This document shows positions 17,498 to 27,900 of a stretch of DNA of 64,000 bases, in pieces. A program made the translations under genes and the position numbers. Source of the DNA: Planctomyces sp. (lineage in GTDB: Bacteria; Planctomycetota; Planctomycetia; Planctomycetales; Planctomycetaceae); NCBI GenBank assembly GCA_005798445.1, contig SYJG01000368.1:1-64000 (forward strand), read 5' to 3'. The notes below the pieces were generated by a model, which was not told the origin of the DNA, made no database searches, and saw nothing but the letters and a program-made list of their open reading frames with translations. Position 1 is the stretch's first letter, and every line of letters starts with the position of its first letter.

Positions 17498-17571
17498 GTA
17501 GGACGGGCACTCCTGCCCGTCGCGGCGTAAGCAGGATACAAAAAGAAGACGGGCAAGAGTGCCCGTCCTAC
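17498..17571. repeat. REP-like GTAG...CTAC element in a divergent promoter region
   Basis: GTAG plus the hairpin GACGGGCACTCCTGCCCGTC, then the inverse GACGGGCAAGAGTGCCCGTC plus CTAC. It lies between the divergent SDR (starts 17419) and DUF817 (starts 17588) genes, 16 bases from the latter. Confidence 0.85.
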
Positions 17572-17587
17572 GATTACATTGCCCGTC

Positions 17588-18328
17588 ATGCGGAACGCGG
17601 CGTTTGAATTCTTGCTGTTCGGGCTGAAGGAGGCGCGGGCCTGCATCTTCGCTGGAAGCTTTTTCGTGGTCTTGATTCTCTCGAACACGCTGCCGCTGGG
17701 GGCGCTGCCGAGGTACGACTTTATTCTGATCGCGGCCATCGTGCTGCAAGTCGCGCTGCTGGCGAGTCGCATCGAATCGCTGTCGGAAGCGTTCGTGCTG
17801 GGATTGTTCCACCTCATCGGATTGATGCTGGAACTGTTCAAGACGCATCCGGCGATCGGCTCATGGAGCTACCCGGAATTCGGCTATACGAAGCTGGGAA
17901 CCGTGCCGCTCTACAGCGGCTTTATGTACGCGGCGGTTGCCAGCTACTTGTGCCAAGCGTGGCGGATCTTCAATCTCGAATTGAAGCACTATCCGTCGTA
18001 TCGGTTGAGCATCCTGCTGTGTGCGGCGGTCTACGCTAACTTCTTCACGAACGCCTTTGTGCGCGACGTGCGTCTGGTGCTGATTCCGCTGGTCTTCGTG
18101 TTCTTCTGGCGAACGCAGGTCTATTTCACCGTTTGGAAAGCCCGCCGCCGAATGCCGCTGGTGCTGTCGTTCTTCCTGATTGGCTTCTTCATCTGGGTGG
18201 CCGAGAACATTGCCACGTTCTTCGGTGCGTGGGTCTATCCAGAGCAAACCGCTCGTTGGACCGCCGTCTCCATGCAGAAGTTGCTCGTGGTTTCTGCTGG
18301 TCATTATCAGCTTCGTGATCGTCGCTGA
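17588..18328 (+). CDS. DUF817 integral membrane protein, apparently frameshifted at the C-terminus
   Basis: ATG 17588 gives 246 residues with about seven hydrophobic segments and the DUF817 features FGLKEARACIFAG, GSWSYPEFGYTKLGTVPLYSGFMYA and ENIATFFGAWVYP. The last 15 codons in this frame (LLVVSAGHYQLRDRR) are not membrane-like. The next frame, from 18282, reads CSWFLLVIISFVIVADLKHW, the expected final helix, and ends at TAG 18357-18359. A +1 shift near 18272-18282 therefore separates the protein from its normal end. That stop lies in a GTAG palindrome. Function of the family is unknown. Confidence 0.75.
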   Translation: MRNAAFEFLLFGLKEARACIFAGSFFVVLILSNTLPLGALPRYDFILIAAIVLQVALLASRIESLSEAFVLGLFHLIGLMLELFKTHPAIGSWSYPEFGYTKLGTVPLYSGFMYAAVASYLCQAWRIFNLELKHYPSYRLSILLCAAVYANFFTNAFVRDVRLVLIPLVFVFFWRTQVYFTVWKARRRMPLVLSFFLIGFFIWVAENIATFFGAWVYPEQTARWTAVSMQKLLVVSAGHYQLRDRR

Positions 18329-18355
18329 TCTGAAGCACTGGCGCGAACGGCGCTC

Positions 18356-18415
18356 GTAGTGACCCGATTCATCGGGTCGAGAGATTTCGAGCGACCGCAT
18401 AATTGCGGTCACTAC
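18356..18415. repeat. REP-like GTAG...CTAC element, intergenic
   Basis: GTAG-TGACCCGATTCATCGGGTCG at the left and GCGACCGCATAATTGCGGTCA-CTAC at the right. It lies between convergent DUF817 and SDR genes. The left foot contains the stop codon of the shifted DUF817 frame. A decayed relative lies at 28288-28378. Confidence 0.8.
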
Positions 18416-18421
18416 GAGCGT

Positions 18422-19210
18422 TCAAATCGTCATCGACAGGAAGCCGCCGTCGACGACGATGTTCTCGCCGGTCAGGAAGCTGCCGGCTTTCGGCGAAGCT
18501 ATCAGCAGGATCGCTCCGGCCAATTCGTCGGGATTGCCGAAGCGGTTCATCGGCGTGTGCCGCATAATGTTCTCGACGCGGTCGGGAGTGAGCACTTTGC
18601 GGTTCTGCTCGGCGGGGAAAAAGCCCGGCGAGAGGGCGTTGACGCGAATGCCTTTTGTGGCCCACTCGCGAGCCAGATTCAGCGTCAGATTGAGCACCGC
18701 CGCCTTCGACGCCGAGTAGGTAAAAACTCGCGACAGCGGAATCACCGAACTGAGCGATGCGATGTTGATGATCGAACCAGTCCGCCCCTTGTCGAGCAGA
18801 AACTTGCCGAAAACCTGACACGCCAGTCGCAACGCTCGGACATTGATGTTGAAGATGCGGTCCCACTCCTCATCGGTGATTTCGAGGAACGGCGTCGGCG
18901 AGTTCGTTCCGGCCCCATTGATCAGCACGTCGCAGTTGCGGCCGTTCGTATCGAGATGCGCGACGATTGCTTCCAAGTCGGCGCGGCTGGTCGAGTCGGC
19001 TCGAAAGAACTCCGCACTGCCACCAGCTTGCTGGATGGTGGCGACACGCGCGTTGCCATCCACTTCATCGCGACCGACGACCAGGACGTGTGCTCCGGCT
19101 CCGGCGAGGGCATCGCAAAATGCGCCGCCCAATGTACCCGTGCCGCCGATAACCACGGCGGTCAGTCCGTCGAGGCCGAAGAGTGACTGCAAATAGATCG
19201 AGGAGGACAT
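18422..19210 (-). CDS. Short-chain dehydrogenase/reductase (second copy)
   Basis: The product has 262 residues. It has the cofactor motif GGTGTLGGAF, NGAGTN, the catalytic serine in IASLSSVIP and YSASKAAV, and it ends in ITGEN-like sequence (FLTGENIVVDGG). The SPGFFPAEQNRKVLTPDR stretch resembles the D-mannonate/fructuronate reductase-like SDR group, so a sugar-acid substrate is plausible but unproven. Same strand as mqnD upstream, but a palindrome of about 68 bases separates them. Confidence 0.82.
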   Translation of the reverse strand: MSSSIYLQSLFGLDGLTAVVIGGTGTLGGAFCDALAGAGAHVLVVGRDEVDGNARVATIQQAGGSAEFFRADSTSRADLEAIVAHLDTNGRNCDVLINGAGTNSPTPFLEITDEEWDRIFNINVRALRLACQVFGKFLLDKGRTGSIINIASLSSVIPLSRVFTYSASKAAVLNLTLNLAREWATKGIRVNALSPGFFPAEQNRKVLTPDRVENIMRHTPMNRFGNPDELAGAILLIASPKAGSFLTGENIVVDGGFLSMTI

Positions 19211-19237
19211 GACTTACTTCTCCAGTTCAAAAACTCT

Positions 19238-19305
19238 AATCAGCCGCAGGACGCTAGCCCCAGTGATTTTCAAGACGAACCGGGGCTAGCGCCCTGCGGC
19301 TGATT
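19238..19305. repeat. Long intergenic inverted repeat (CAGCCGCAGG family)
   Basis: Arms 19238-19261 and 19282-19305 (AATCAGCCGCAGG...GCTAGCCCC against its complement) differ at one base and form one strong hairpin between mqnD and the SDR gene. Confidence 0.75.
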
Positions 19306-19336
19306 TGTTGGCGACCAATTCTCTATTCGTGACACC

Positions 19337-20173
<837 letters not shown>

Positions 20174-20377
20174 GAGCAGTTCGTGGGTTAAGGGTTTTGA
20201 GGCAGTGCAAATCGGAGAATAGGCCGCAGAGAAACCGGTCGCAACCGCTCGGACTTAACTGGACGATGCGAGATTTGATTCGGATTTGCACCATTCGCGG
20301 CAACGGGCTTGCGGAGCGACGGAAGTCTGCTCAACCTTCAGCCGTCCACTCTTCACTGCCCGCCACCGACTCGCCGC

Positions 20378-22330
20378 ATGATTCTGCTCTCCGCACGAGA
20401 CCTGCTTCGTCAGTTTGATACTGCCCCGGTGTTTGCCGACATCAACTTTGATGTTCGGCCAGGGGACCGGGTCGGGCTGGTCGGTCCGAACGGAACCGGC
20501 AAGTCCACGTTGATGAAGATTCTGGCCGGCGTCGATGAGCCGGATGTTGGACAGGTCGAGAAGCATTCGACGTGTGACATCGCGATGCTCGAACAGGAAG
20601 CCAAGTTCGACGACGAGCAGACGTTGATCGCCGAAGCCAAAATCGGGCTGCGGCATCTCTACGAACTGCAAGAAGAGGCGCTCCGGCTGGCCGATCAGAT
20701 CGCTGAGCTGCACCGAAGCACAGGCGGCCCGCCTGTGTCCGAGCAGGCGAGCCGCCTGCTCCACGAAAGATACGACTTCATCCAACACGAACTCGACCGG
20801 CTCGACGCGCATCACATCGACCATCGCGTCGATGAGGTGCTCGATGGCTTGGGCTTTCAGCGAGCGGACTACGATCGGCCGCTGAAGACTTTCAGCGGCG
20901 GCCAGCAGAATCGCGTGCTGCTCGCGCGGGTCTTGCTGCGGTCGCCGAACGTGATGCTGCTCGACGAGCCGACGAATCATCTCGACATTTCCGCCACCGA
21001 ATGGCTGGAGGATTATCTGTCGCGGTGCGATCAGGCGATGATCGTCGTCAGCCACGACCGGTACTTCCTCGATAAAGTTACGAACCGCATCTTCGAGATG
21101 TTTCGCGGCAAGCTGACGGACTATCCGGGCAACTTCTCGGCTTACTGGAAGCTGCGTGAAGAGCGGAACGAGTTAGCGAGAAAGACCAACGCCGCGCAGA
21201 TGGAAGAGAAGGCGAAGCTCGAAGAGTTCATCCGCAAGCACATCGCCGGCAACAAGACGACGCAGGCTCAGGATCGAGTCAAGAAGTTGGAGCGGCTGGA
21301 GGCGTCGATCGTCGATCTGCCGCAGGAGATTCCACGCCCGCGAATCCAGTTCGGTTCGGCGAGCCGCACCGGCGACATCGTCATCGACGCCAGTAATTTG
21401 TCGAAAGGCTTCGTTCCCGGACAGCCATTGTTTCGGGACGTCACGTTGCGAGTGAATCGTGGCGACCGCATCGGATTGCTCGGCCCGAACGGCAGCGGCA
21501 AGACGACGCTACTACGGACGTTACTCGGTGAGCTGAAGGCGGACTCCGGGCAAGTCCGGTTGGGCACGAACGTGAAGTTGGCTTACTACGATCAGCAACT
21601 CAACAGCTTGCCGACGGACATGGACGCAGTGAATGCCGTCCGGCCGAGCGACAATCCTGAGTTCGCTCCGGCGAAAGCTCGTGACCTGCTGGCACAGTTC
21701 GGTGTGCGTGGGGACATGGTCTTTCAGCTTGTCAGCACGATGAGCGGTGGCGAGAAGAGCCGCGTGGCTCTGGCCAAACTCTCGGCGATGAACGCCAACG
21801 TGTTTGTGCTCGACGAACCAACCAACCATCTCGATCTGTGGGCGCGAGCGTCGCTGGAAGAGGCGTTGAAGAAATTTGACGGCACGCTGCTGTTCGTCAG
21901 CCACGACCGCTATTTCCTCGATCAGGTCGCCAGCAACGTGATCGTGCTCGACCCGTCCGTCGGCGATCCCGGTTGGAAATTCTTCGAGGGGAACTACTCG
22001 GCCTTCGTCGCTTTCCGCAAAGCGATCAATGCCGAGTTGTCCAGCCGAAAGCCGATTGCCGACAGCCGGCAGGCGTTATCTCCTCTGCCAGAATCTTCAA
22101 ACGCACCATCTCGGCGCAAACGCCAGTTCCCATTTCGGAAAACCGCCGACATCGAGTCGGACATCGCGTCGGCCGAGGACAAGTTGCGAACGCTCGAAGC
22201 CGATCTCTGCAATCCCGACGTGCTGCGCGACGGTCGTCGAGTCAAAGAGGTCATGACGGCAACCGAGCAATTGCGATCCGATCTGGTTCGGCTGTATGAG
22301 CATTGGGAAGAAGCGGTCGAGTTGAATTGA
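20378..22330 (+). CDS. ABC-F family ATPase (Uup/EttA-like)
   Basis: I start it at ATG 20378 (MILLSARDLLRQF), giving 650 residues. It has two ABC cassettes: Walker A GPNGTGKST (about 39) and GPNGSGKTT (about 369), signatures FSGGQQNR and MSGGEKSR, and two DEPTNHLD Walker B motifs. The inter-domain linker (about 245-330, EERNELARKTNAAQMEEKAKLEEF) is typical of ABC-F proteins, which act on ribosomes and have no membrane part. The C-terminus ends in a coiled-coil region, as in Uup. A GTAG-less palindrome is inserted in frame at 20715-20764. Confidence 0.92.
   Translation: MILLSARDLLRQFDTAPVFADINFDVRPGDRVGLVGPNGTGKSTLMKILAGVDEPDVGQVEKHSTCDIAMLEQEAKFDDEQTLIAEAKIGLRHLYELQEEALRLADQIAELHRSTGGPPVSEQASRLLHERYDFIQHELDRLDAHHIDHRVDEVLDGLGFQRADYDRPLKTFSGGQQNRVLLARVLLRSPNVMLLDEPTNHLDISATEWLEDYLSRCDQAMIVVSHDRYFLDKVTNRIFEMFRGKLTDYPGNFSAYWKLREERNELARKTNAAQMEEKAKLEEFIRKHIAGNKTTQAQDRVKKLERLEASIVDLPQEIPRPRIQFGSASRTGDIVIDASNLSKGFVPGQPLFRDVTLRVNRGDRIGLLGPNGSGKTTLLRTLLGELKADSGQVRLGTNVKLAYYDQQLNSLPTDMDAVNAVRPSDNPEFAPAKARDLLAQFGVRGDMVFQLVSTMSGGEKSRVALAKLSAMNANVFVLDEPTNHLDLWARASLEEALKKFDGTLLFVSHDRYFLDQVASNVIVLDPSVGDPGWKFFEGNYSAFVAFRKAINAELSSRKPIADSRQALSPLPESSNAPSRRKRQFPFRKTADIESDIASAEDKLRTLEADLCNPDVLRDGRRVKEVMTATEQLRSDLVRLYEHWEEAVELN
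20715..20764. repeat. In-frame REP-like palindrome pair with altered feet
   Basis: Hairpins CACAGGCGGCCCGCCTGTG (20719-20737) and AGCAGGCGAGCCGCCTGCT (20742-20760) match the two arms of the intact element at 23084-23156. Here the feet read GAAG and CCAC in place of GTAG and CTAC. It adds the foreign stretch STGGPPVSEQASRLL to the ATPase. Confidence 0.7.
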
Positions 22331-22470
22331 AAAGGGTCGTGCGTCGCTCCTCGTATGTCGTCCTTTCCGGCGACGGCTATACTCTGCCCGCTTTTGATCC
22401 GAGCGAGAAACCTTTTGGCCGCGAATGGGTTGAATGCCTCGACGTCACTCCAACGGAAAGTCCGGACGTG

Positions 22471-23079
22471 GTGAAATCCGATCCCGCACTTTCGCAGTAT
22501 CTGCACGACCCGGACGTGCAACTGATGCTGCGCGCGAAGCGCGGGGACGACGCGGCGTTTTCACAGTTGGTCGAGGCTTATCAGGACCGTTTAGTGGGCG
22601 TGCTGTATCACCTGCTGGGCAATCAAGAGGCGGCGGAGGATCTCGGTCAGGAAGTCTTCTTGCGGATTTATCGCAATCGATCGAAGTACGAGGCCAAAGC
22701 AAAATTCTCGACGTGGATGTTTCACATCGCCAACAACCTGGCGAGCAACTGGCGGCGCGACGGTGCCCGGCGGCGCGAGGCATCACTGGCCGGGAGCGAT
22801 TCGGGCCCGTTGGAGGCTCGGCCGCAGGAACAGTTTTTGGCGGAGAAGTCGGCGTTGATGCCGGCTCGTGTGCTGGATCGGGCCGAATCCCAGAAGGTGG
22901 TGCAGGCCGCGCTCGAATCGCTCAACGAGCGGCAGAAGATGGCGGTGCTGCTGCACAAGTTTGAGCAAATGAGCTACATCGACATCGCCGAAGCGATGGA
23001 CCTTTCGCCGCAAGCGGTGAAGTCGCTGCTGTCGCGGGCAAGAGAGAATCTGCGAGCGTATTTGGAGCCGTATTTGTGA
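22471..23079 (+). CDS. ECF-type RNA polymerase sigma factor
   Basis: I start it at GTG 22471 after GGAAAG (22455-22460), giving 202 residues; GTG 22468 is equally possible. The frame stays open back into the ABC-F gene, but that extension lacks sigma similarity. Region 2 is QLVEAYQDRLVGVLYHLLGNQEAAEDLGQ-like with the core-binding and -10 recognition helices (KFSTWMFHIANNLASNWRR). Region 4 is LNERQKMAVLLHKFEQMSYIDIAEAM, then SLLSRARENL. Directly upstream of its probable anti-sigma factor. Confidence 0.88.
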   Translation: MKSDPALSQYLHDPDVQLMLRAKRGDDAAFSQLVEAYQDRLVGVLYHLLGNQEAAEDLGQEVFLRIYRNRSKYEAKAKFSTWMFHIANNLASNWRRDGARRREASLAGSDSGPLEARPQEQFLAEKSALMPARVLDRAESQKVVQAALESLNERQKMAVLLHKFEQMSYIDIAEAMDLSPQAVKSLLSRARENLRAYLEPYL

Positions 23080-23083
23080 AATC

Positions 23084-23156
23084 GTAGAGCAGGCGGCTCG
23101 CCTGCTCGGTCGTTGAAAACGTATTGAAGAAATCACAGGCGGGCCGCCTGTGCTAC
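23084..23156. repeat. REP-like GTAG...CTAC element between sigma and anti-sigma genes
   Basis: GTAG-AGCAGGCGGCTCGCCTGCT at the left and CACAGGCGGGCCGCCTGTG-CTAC at the right. The two stems differ in sequence. It ends 6 bases before the anti-sigma start codon, so it may mask or tune ribosome binding there. Confidence 0.85.
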
Positions 23157-23162
23157 GAAATC

Positions 23163-23699
23163 ATGTCCAACGAACATCCCACATCACCCACCTTCACCGA
23201 AAAGTTGGTCGCGTACCTCGACGGCGAACTGCCGGAGAGCGACGCACGCGACGTGGAGCAGTCGTTGGCCAGCGATCCGGCGATGCGGGCTGAGGTCGAG
23301 CAGTTGAATCGTGCGTGGGATATGCTCGACCTGCTGCCTCGGCCAAACGCTTCGGGCGAGTTCAGCAGCCGGACGTTGACGTCGTTAAAGGTGTCCGGCC
23401 CAACAACGGCACTGCCGAACGAGCACAGTGCCTCGCCCACTATCGTGATCGATACGACGCGACGGAAACAATTCAGAATTCCCCGGCTGGTGGCTTGGTC
23501 CGCGGGATTGGTCGCAGTCAGTTTGGTGGGATTTGTTGTGGGCCGCATGACCGCTCGGCCGGACAACGATGTTTGGCTGGACGATCTGGCTTTGATCGAA
23601 CGGCTCGACGTGTATCGCGAGATTGGCGATGCACAGTTTCTTCGAGACTTCCAACGCGAAAGGGATCGGGATGAGCGTAGACCACTCCCTCCGCGTTGA
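23163..23699 (+). CDS. Anti-sigma factor-like single-span membrane protein
   Basis: ATG 23163 gives 178 residues. The N-terminal part (FTEKLVAYLDGELPESDARDVEQSLA) is the helical anti-sigma-type domain, here without zinc-binding cysteines. A membrane helix follows near 112-132 (LVAWSAGLVAVSLVGFVVG), and the C-terminal 45 residues would be outside. Position after an ECF sigma gene supports an anti-sigma role. Its 3' end overlaps the next gene by 29 bases. A palindrome sits where the ribosome-binding site would be. Confidence 0.8.
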   Translation: MSNEHPTSPTFTEKLVAYLDGELPESDARDVEQSLASDPAMRAEVEQLNRAWDMLDLLPRPNASGEFSSRTLTSLKVSGPTTALPNEHSASPTIVIDTTRRKQFRIPRLVAWSAGLVAVSLVGFVVGRMTARPDNDVWLDDLALIERLDVYREIGDAQFLRDFQRERDRDERRPLPPR

Positions 23700-24921
23700 T
23701 CGGGGGCTGAGTAAAGCCGGAGGACGATTGGCGGCGATCGCGCTGACACTCAGCTTGTCGCTGCTGCCGTGGCTGTTGGCGGCGGATGGACCGATCCCTC
23801 CGCAGCGCGAAGCGAATCGGCAGCGGCTCAATGGGATGACGGTCGCCGAGCGACAGCGTTTGGAAGAGAACTACCAGCGGTATCGTGAGATGACTCCCGC
23901 CGAACGCGATCGGCTGAAGAAATTGCAGCACGAGATCGAAAGCGATCCCAAACTCAACGCCGCTTTTCGCGATTATCAACTCTGGGCCGAGTCGCTTTCG
24001 CCCGTCGATCGGCATGAGCTGCGACAAGCGCAGGATCCGGAGGCGCGTCGGCAGTTAGTTGAAAAGTTTCGCCGCCGTCCGCCGCCCGGCGAGAGGCCCG
24101 AACCATTTCCGTCGGAGCGTCGTCCGGACGGGCCGCCGTTTGGTCAGAACAACAACAACCTCCGCCAGAGAACCATCGAGCGTTTATTCGGTGAGTTCGC
24201 GATGCCGCTCGCGGATCGCATTGGAACGGGCGTGCCGGAGATGGAGGCGATCATCCGAGTTCTCGAACGCGAGCTGCCCACCGAGACGCGAGACGAGCTC
24301 ATAAAGCTGGATGATTTCTCGCGAAAAGTTCGCGTGCTAAAGCTGTGCTTGGAACGACGACCGCTTGCACCGCCTAGCGTTCGCATCTTTGGACCAGGCA
24401 GTGAGGTCATCGACAAAGTTTTCGCGGCCTTGCCGGACGGGCCAGTTCGGCAATTCGCCGGCAATCGAAATCTCCCTCCGAATTCACGGCCCAATCAGCC
24501 CGATCCTCGTGGCGCATTGCTCGTCATGGTGACGATGCGCGGGCTGGTCACGGAGACTCTGCGAACGATCGAGGATCATCGTCCTCGCCTCGATCTCCAG
24601 AATGCTCAGATCGAAAAACTCTCAGAATCGGAACGAACGCGGCTGAACGCCATGAATCCCAAGGACCGCGAACAGGAACTCGTCCTGCACTTCGTGAAGG
24701 ATCAGGTTCCTGGGATTGCCGAGTTACAGCAGATGCTCGGCACTCCGGACATGCGGCGATTCCTGGAGGACATGGTCAACCGAATTCGGCCTGGCGTAGG
24801 CCCTCCTGACGGCGACGACCGGCGCGATAAAAAAGCGAGGCCAGGACCGTTCGACGGGACTCACAGGCCGCGCGATCAGGAGTCACCGCTGCCACCCAAT
24901 CGCCCCGAACCCAAGGATTGA
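23671..24921 (+). CDS. Exported Arg/Pro-rich DUF3106-like protein, third gene of the sigma operon
   Basis: ATG 23671 follows AAAGGGA and overlaps the anti-sigma gene, giving 416 residues. A signal peptide is present (about 15-38, LAAIALTLSLSLLPWLLAAD). The mature protein starts with repeated MTVAERQRLEENYQRYREMTPAERDRL segments, as in DUF3106 proteins, and then becomes rich in Arg and Pro. The tail (RRDKKARPGPFDGTHRPRDQ) is disordered. Overlap with the anti-sigma gene suggests it takes part in the same envelope response, perhaps as the external sensor partner. That role is inference. Confidence 0.72.
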   Translation: MSVDHSLRVDRGLSKAGGRLAAIALTLSLSLLPWLLAADGPIPPQREANRQRLNGMTVAERQRLEENYQRYREMTPAERDRLKKLQHEIESDPKLNAAFRDYQLWAESLSPVDRHELRQAQDPEARRQLVEKFRRRPPPGERPEPFPSERRPDGPPFGQNNNNLRQRTIERLFGEFAMPLADRIGTGVPEMEAIIRVLERELPTETRDELIKLDDFSRKVRVLKLCLERRPLAPPSVRIFGPGSEVIDKVFAALPDGPVRQFAGNRNLPPNSRPNQPDPRGALLVMVTMRGLVTETLRTIEDHRPRLDLQNAQIEKLSESERTRLNAMNPKDREQELVLHFVKDQVPGIAELQQMLGTPDMRRFLEDMVNRIRPGVGPPDGDDRRDKKARPGPFDGTHRPRDQESPLPPNRPEPKD

Positions 24922-24930
24922 TCGACCAAT

Positions 24931-27900
24931 ATGCGGACGAGAAAGAAAAAGAAAACGATGCAGGCGAGCGGGGCGGCGTCAGCCCCCCGGTTCGATCGTG
25001 ATACAACCGGGTGGCTGACGCCGCCCCGCTCGCCTGGGCGACTACTTTTGTTTGTCCTTTTATTTGTCGCGTACTTCGCGACTTCCGAGGCCAGCGCACA
25101 ATCCCCGGCTGCGAACACGCGCATCGACTTTGCTCGCGACGTGCGGCCGATCCTGGCCAATCATTGCTGGAGCTGTCATGGAGCCGACGAAGCCACTCGC
25201 GAGGCAAAGCTGCGGTTGGATCGGCGAGACACCGCCATCGCGACGACCGAATCTGGAAAAGTCGCGGTGACTCCCGGCCAGCCGGCCGCCAGCGAACTGA
25301 TCGCTCGGATCAACTCGCGCGACGCCGACCTCGTGATGCCGCCGCCGAGTGCAAAGAAGCCGCTGACGGCCGCTCAAAGGGAAACGCTGCGGCATTGGGT
25401 CGAACAAGGTGCCGAGTACGCTCAGCATTGGGCGTTCGTTCCACCACAACGGCCGGCGGTGCCCAAGTTCGTAGTCCCGCCTTTAGGCGGAATCCGAATA
25501 CCGCCTAAAGGCGGAACTACGAACAATCCGATCGATCACTTCATCCTCACGCGACTCGATGCCGAAGGGCTCTCTCCGTCGCCGCAGGCTTCCAAGGAGA
25601 CGTTGGTCCGCCGAGTCACGCTCGACTTGACTGGCCTGCCGCCGTCATTGAACGAGGTGCGAAACTTCTTGGCCGACGATTCACCGGATGCTTTCGAGAA
25701 AGTCGTTGATCGATTGCTCGTCTCTCCTCGCTATGCCGAGCGGATGGCGATGCACTGGCTGGATGCAGCCCGGTATGCCGACACGAACGGCTACAACAAC
25801 GACGAAACCCGTTCGATGTGGCCGTGGCGCGATTGGGTGATCGACGCCTTTGCCAGTGGGATGCCGTACGACCAATTCCTTACCGAGCAACTTGCCGGCG
25901 ATTTGCTGCCGAACGCGACGTTGGCTCAGCGAGTCGCCACAGGGTTCAATCGCAATCATGTGCTGACGACCGAGGGCGGCATCATCGAGGAGGAATATCA
26001 CGTCGAGTATGTCGCCGACCGCGCCCATACGACGGCAACAGTTGTCATGGGCCTGTCGTTCCAGTGTGCTCGCTGCCACGACCACAAGTTCGATCCGCTG
26101 ACTCAGCGTGAGTACTACCAGTTCGCCGCGTTCTTCAACAACGTGCCGGATCGTGTTGTCGGCTACAACCAAGGCCGCATGGCCGAACCGCTGCTCAAGG
26201 TGCCGTCGCGCGAACAACAGGCGGAAATGGATCGCCTGCAACGCAGCAAGACGGAACTCGAAGCGTTGCTTAAACAACGTGAAGCGAACATCGACACGGA
26301 TGTGGCTCGTTGGGAGAAGAGTCTCACCTCTGAAGAGATCGCCAAAGCGGGGCCGGCCGGATTGATCGCCCATTTTCCGCTGGATGAATTGGACGGCGAT
26401 CAGATCGGCGATGCCATAACCCCAGCGCGACGTGGGACGATTCGCGGCAAAGTGGCGCGTGTGCCAGGCAAACTGAGTGGCGCGTTGGACTTCGATGGCA
26501 ACACGTTCGTTGAGGTCGGTGATGTCGGATCGTTCGACAGCAACGAAAAGTTTTCGTTCGCCGCGTGGATTCGGCCGACATCGAATTCGCCGACGACGGT
26601 GCTCTCCAAGAACGATGACGCGAATGGGTTTCGTGGCTACGACATCATTCTGGAAGGAGCCAAGGTTTGCAGTCACTTCGCGCATCACTGGCCGGACAAA
26701 GCCTTCAAGGTCGTGACGAAACAGCCGCTGTCGCTCAACGAGTGGCATCATGTGGTCGTGACCTACGATGGCTCGCGCCGCGCGACGGGGGTGAAGTTCT
26801 ACGTCGATGGCAAGCCGCAACCGCATGATACGACGACCAGCAACGTGCTCGATGGAACGCTGAAGACCGACAAGCCGTTTCACATCGGCAAACGGAGTTC
26901 GTCGGTTCCGTTCCAAGGACAGATCGACGACGTGCAGCTTTACGCCGTGGAACTGTCTGCCGATGAGGCCGTTTTGCTGGCCGCCGGTCAGACGCTTGGC
27001 CGACTGAAGGACATCCTCGCTGTTGCGCCGGCGGAACGGTCGGAGTCTCAGAAGACGATGTTGCGACAGTTTTATCTGGACCGGATTGATGCCGAGTCGC
27101 GGAAGTTGAAGTCTCAGCTCGCTGATCTACCGCGTCAGCTTGCGGAACTCGACAAGGCCATCCCAGTCACAATGGTTATGCAGGAACAAACACCGCGTCG
27201 CTCGATCTTCCTGCTGCGTCGCGGACAGTACGACCAACGGGGCGAGGAAGTCACTGCCGGCATTCCGTCTGTGTTTTCGAGCTTGCCGAAAGATGTGCTC
27301 GCCGATCGTGCGGGACTGGCTCGTTGGCTAACCAGCCCGACTCATCCACTGACGTCTCGAGTGGCGGTCAATCGTTGGTGGGAGATGCTGTTCGGAACTG
27401 GTTTGGTCGAGACTGCCGAAGATTTCGGCGTGCAAGGCGCATTGCCGAGTCATGCGGAATTGCTCGACTGGCTGGCGACCGAATTGATCCGCACGGGTTG
27501 GGATCAACGGGCGATCTTGAAACTGATTGTGACGAGCGCGACGTATCGCCAGTCGTCATCGTGGCGGACGCTGCCAGCGTCCGCGACCGACGCTAGCAGC
27601 GTTGTCCACGACGCGCTCGAACGCGATCCGCGAAACCGATTGCTGTGGCGCGGGCCACGCTATCGACTGGCGGCCGAGACCGTGCGGGACAACGCGCTGG
27701 CGATCAGCGGACTGTTGCGAGAACGGCTCGGCGGGCCGAGCGTGAAGCCCTACCAGCCGGATGGGTTGTGGGAAGATGTGTCAGTGGAACGTCGCGACAA
27801 ATACGTCGCCGACCCTGGCGAAGGGGTGTATCGCCGCGGCATGTACACGTTTTGGAAGCGAACCTGTCCGCCACCTGGAATGACCACGTTGGACGCGCCT

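Noticed and set aside
16646-17848. 400-residue version of the first SDR
   Set aside because: The upstream part reads through a REP-like element and across the divergent DUF817 gene; the SDR fold begins at 17419.
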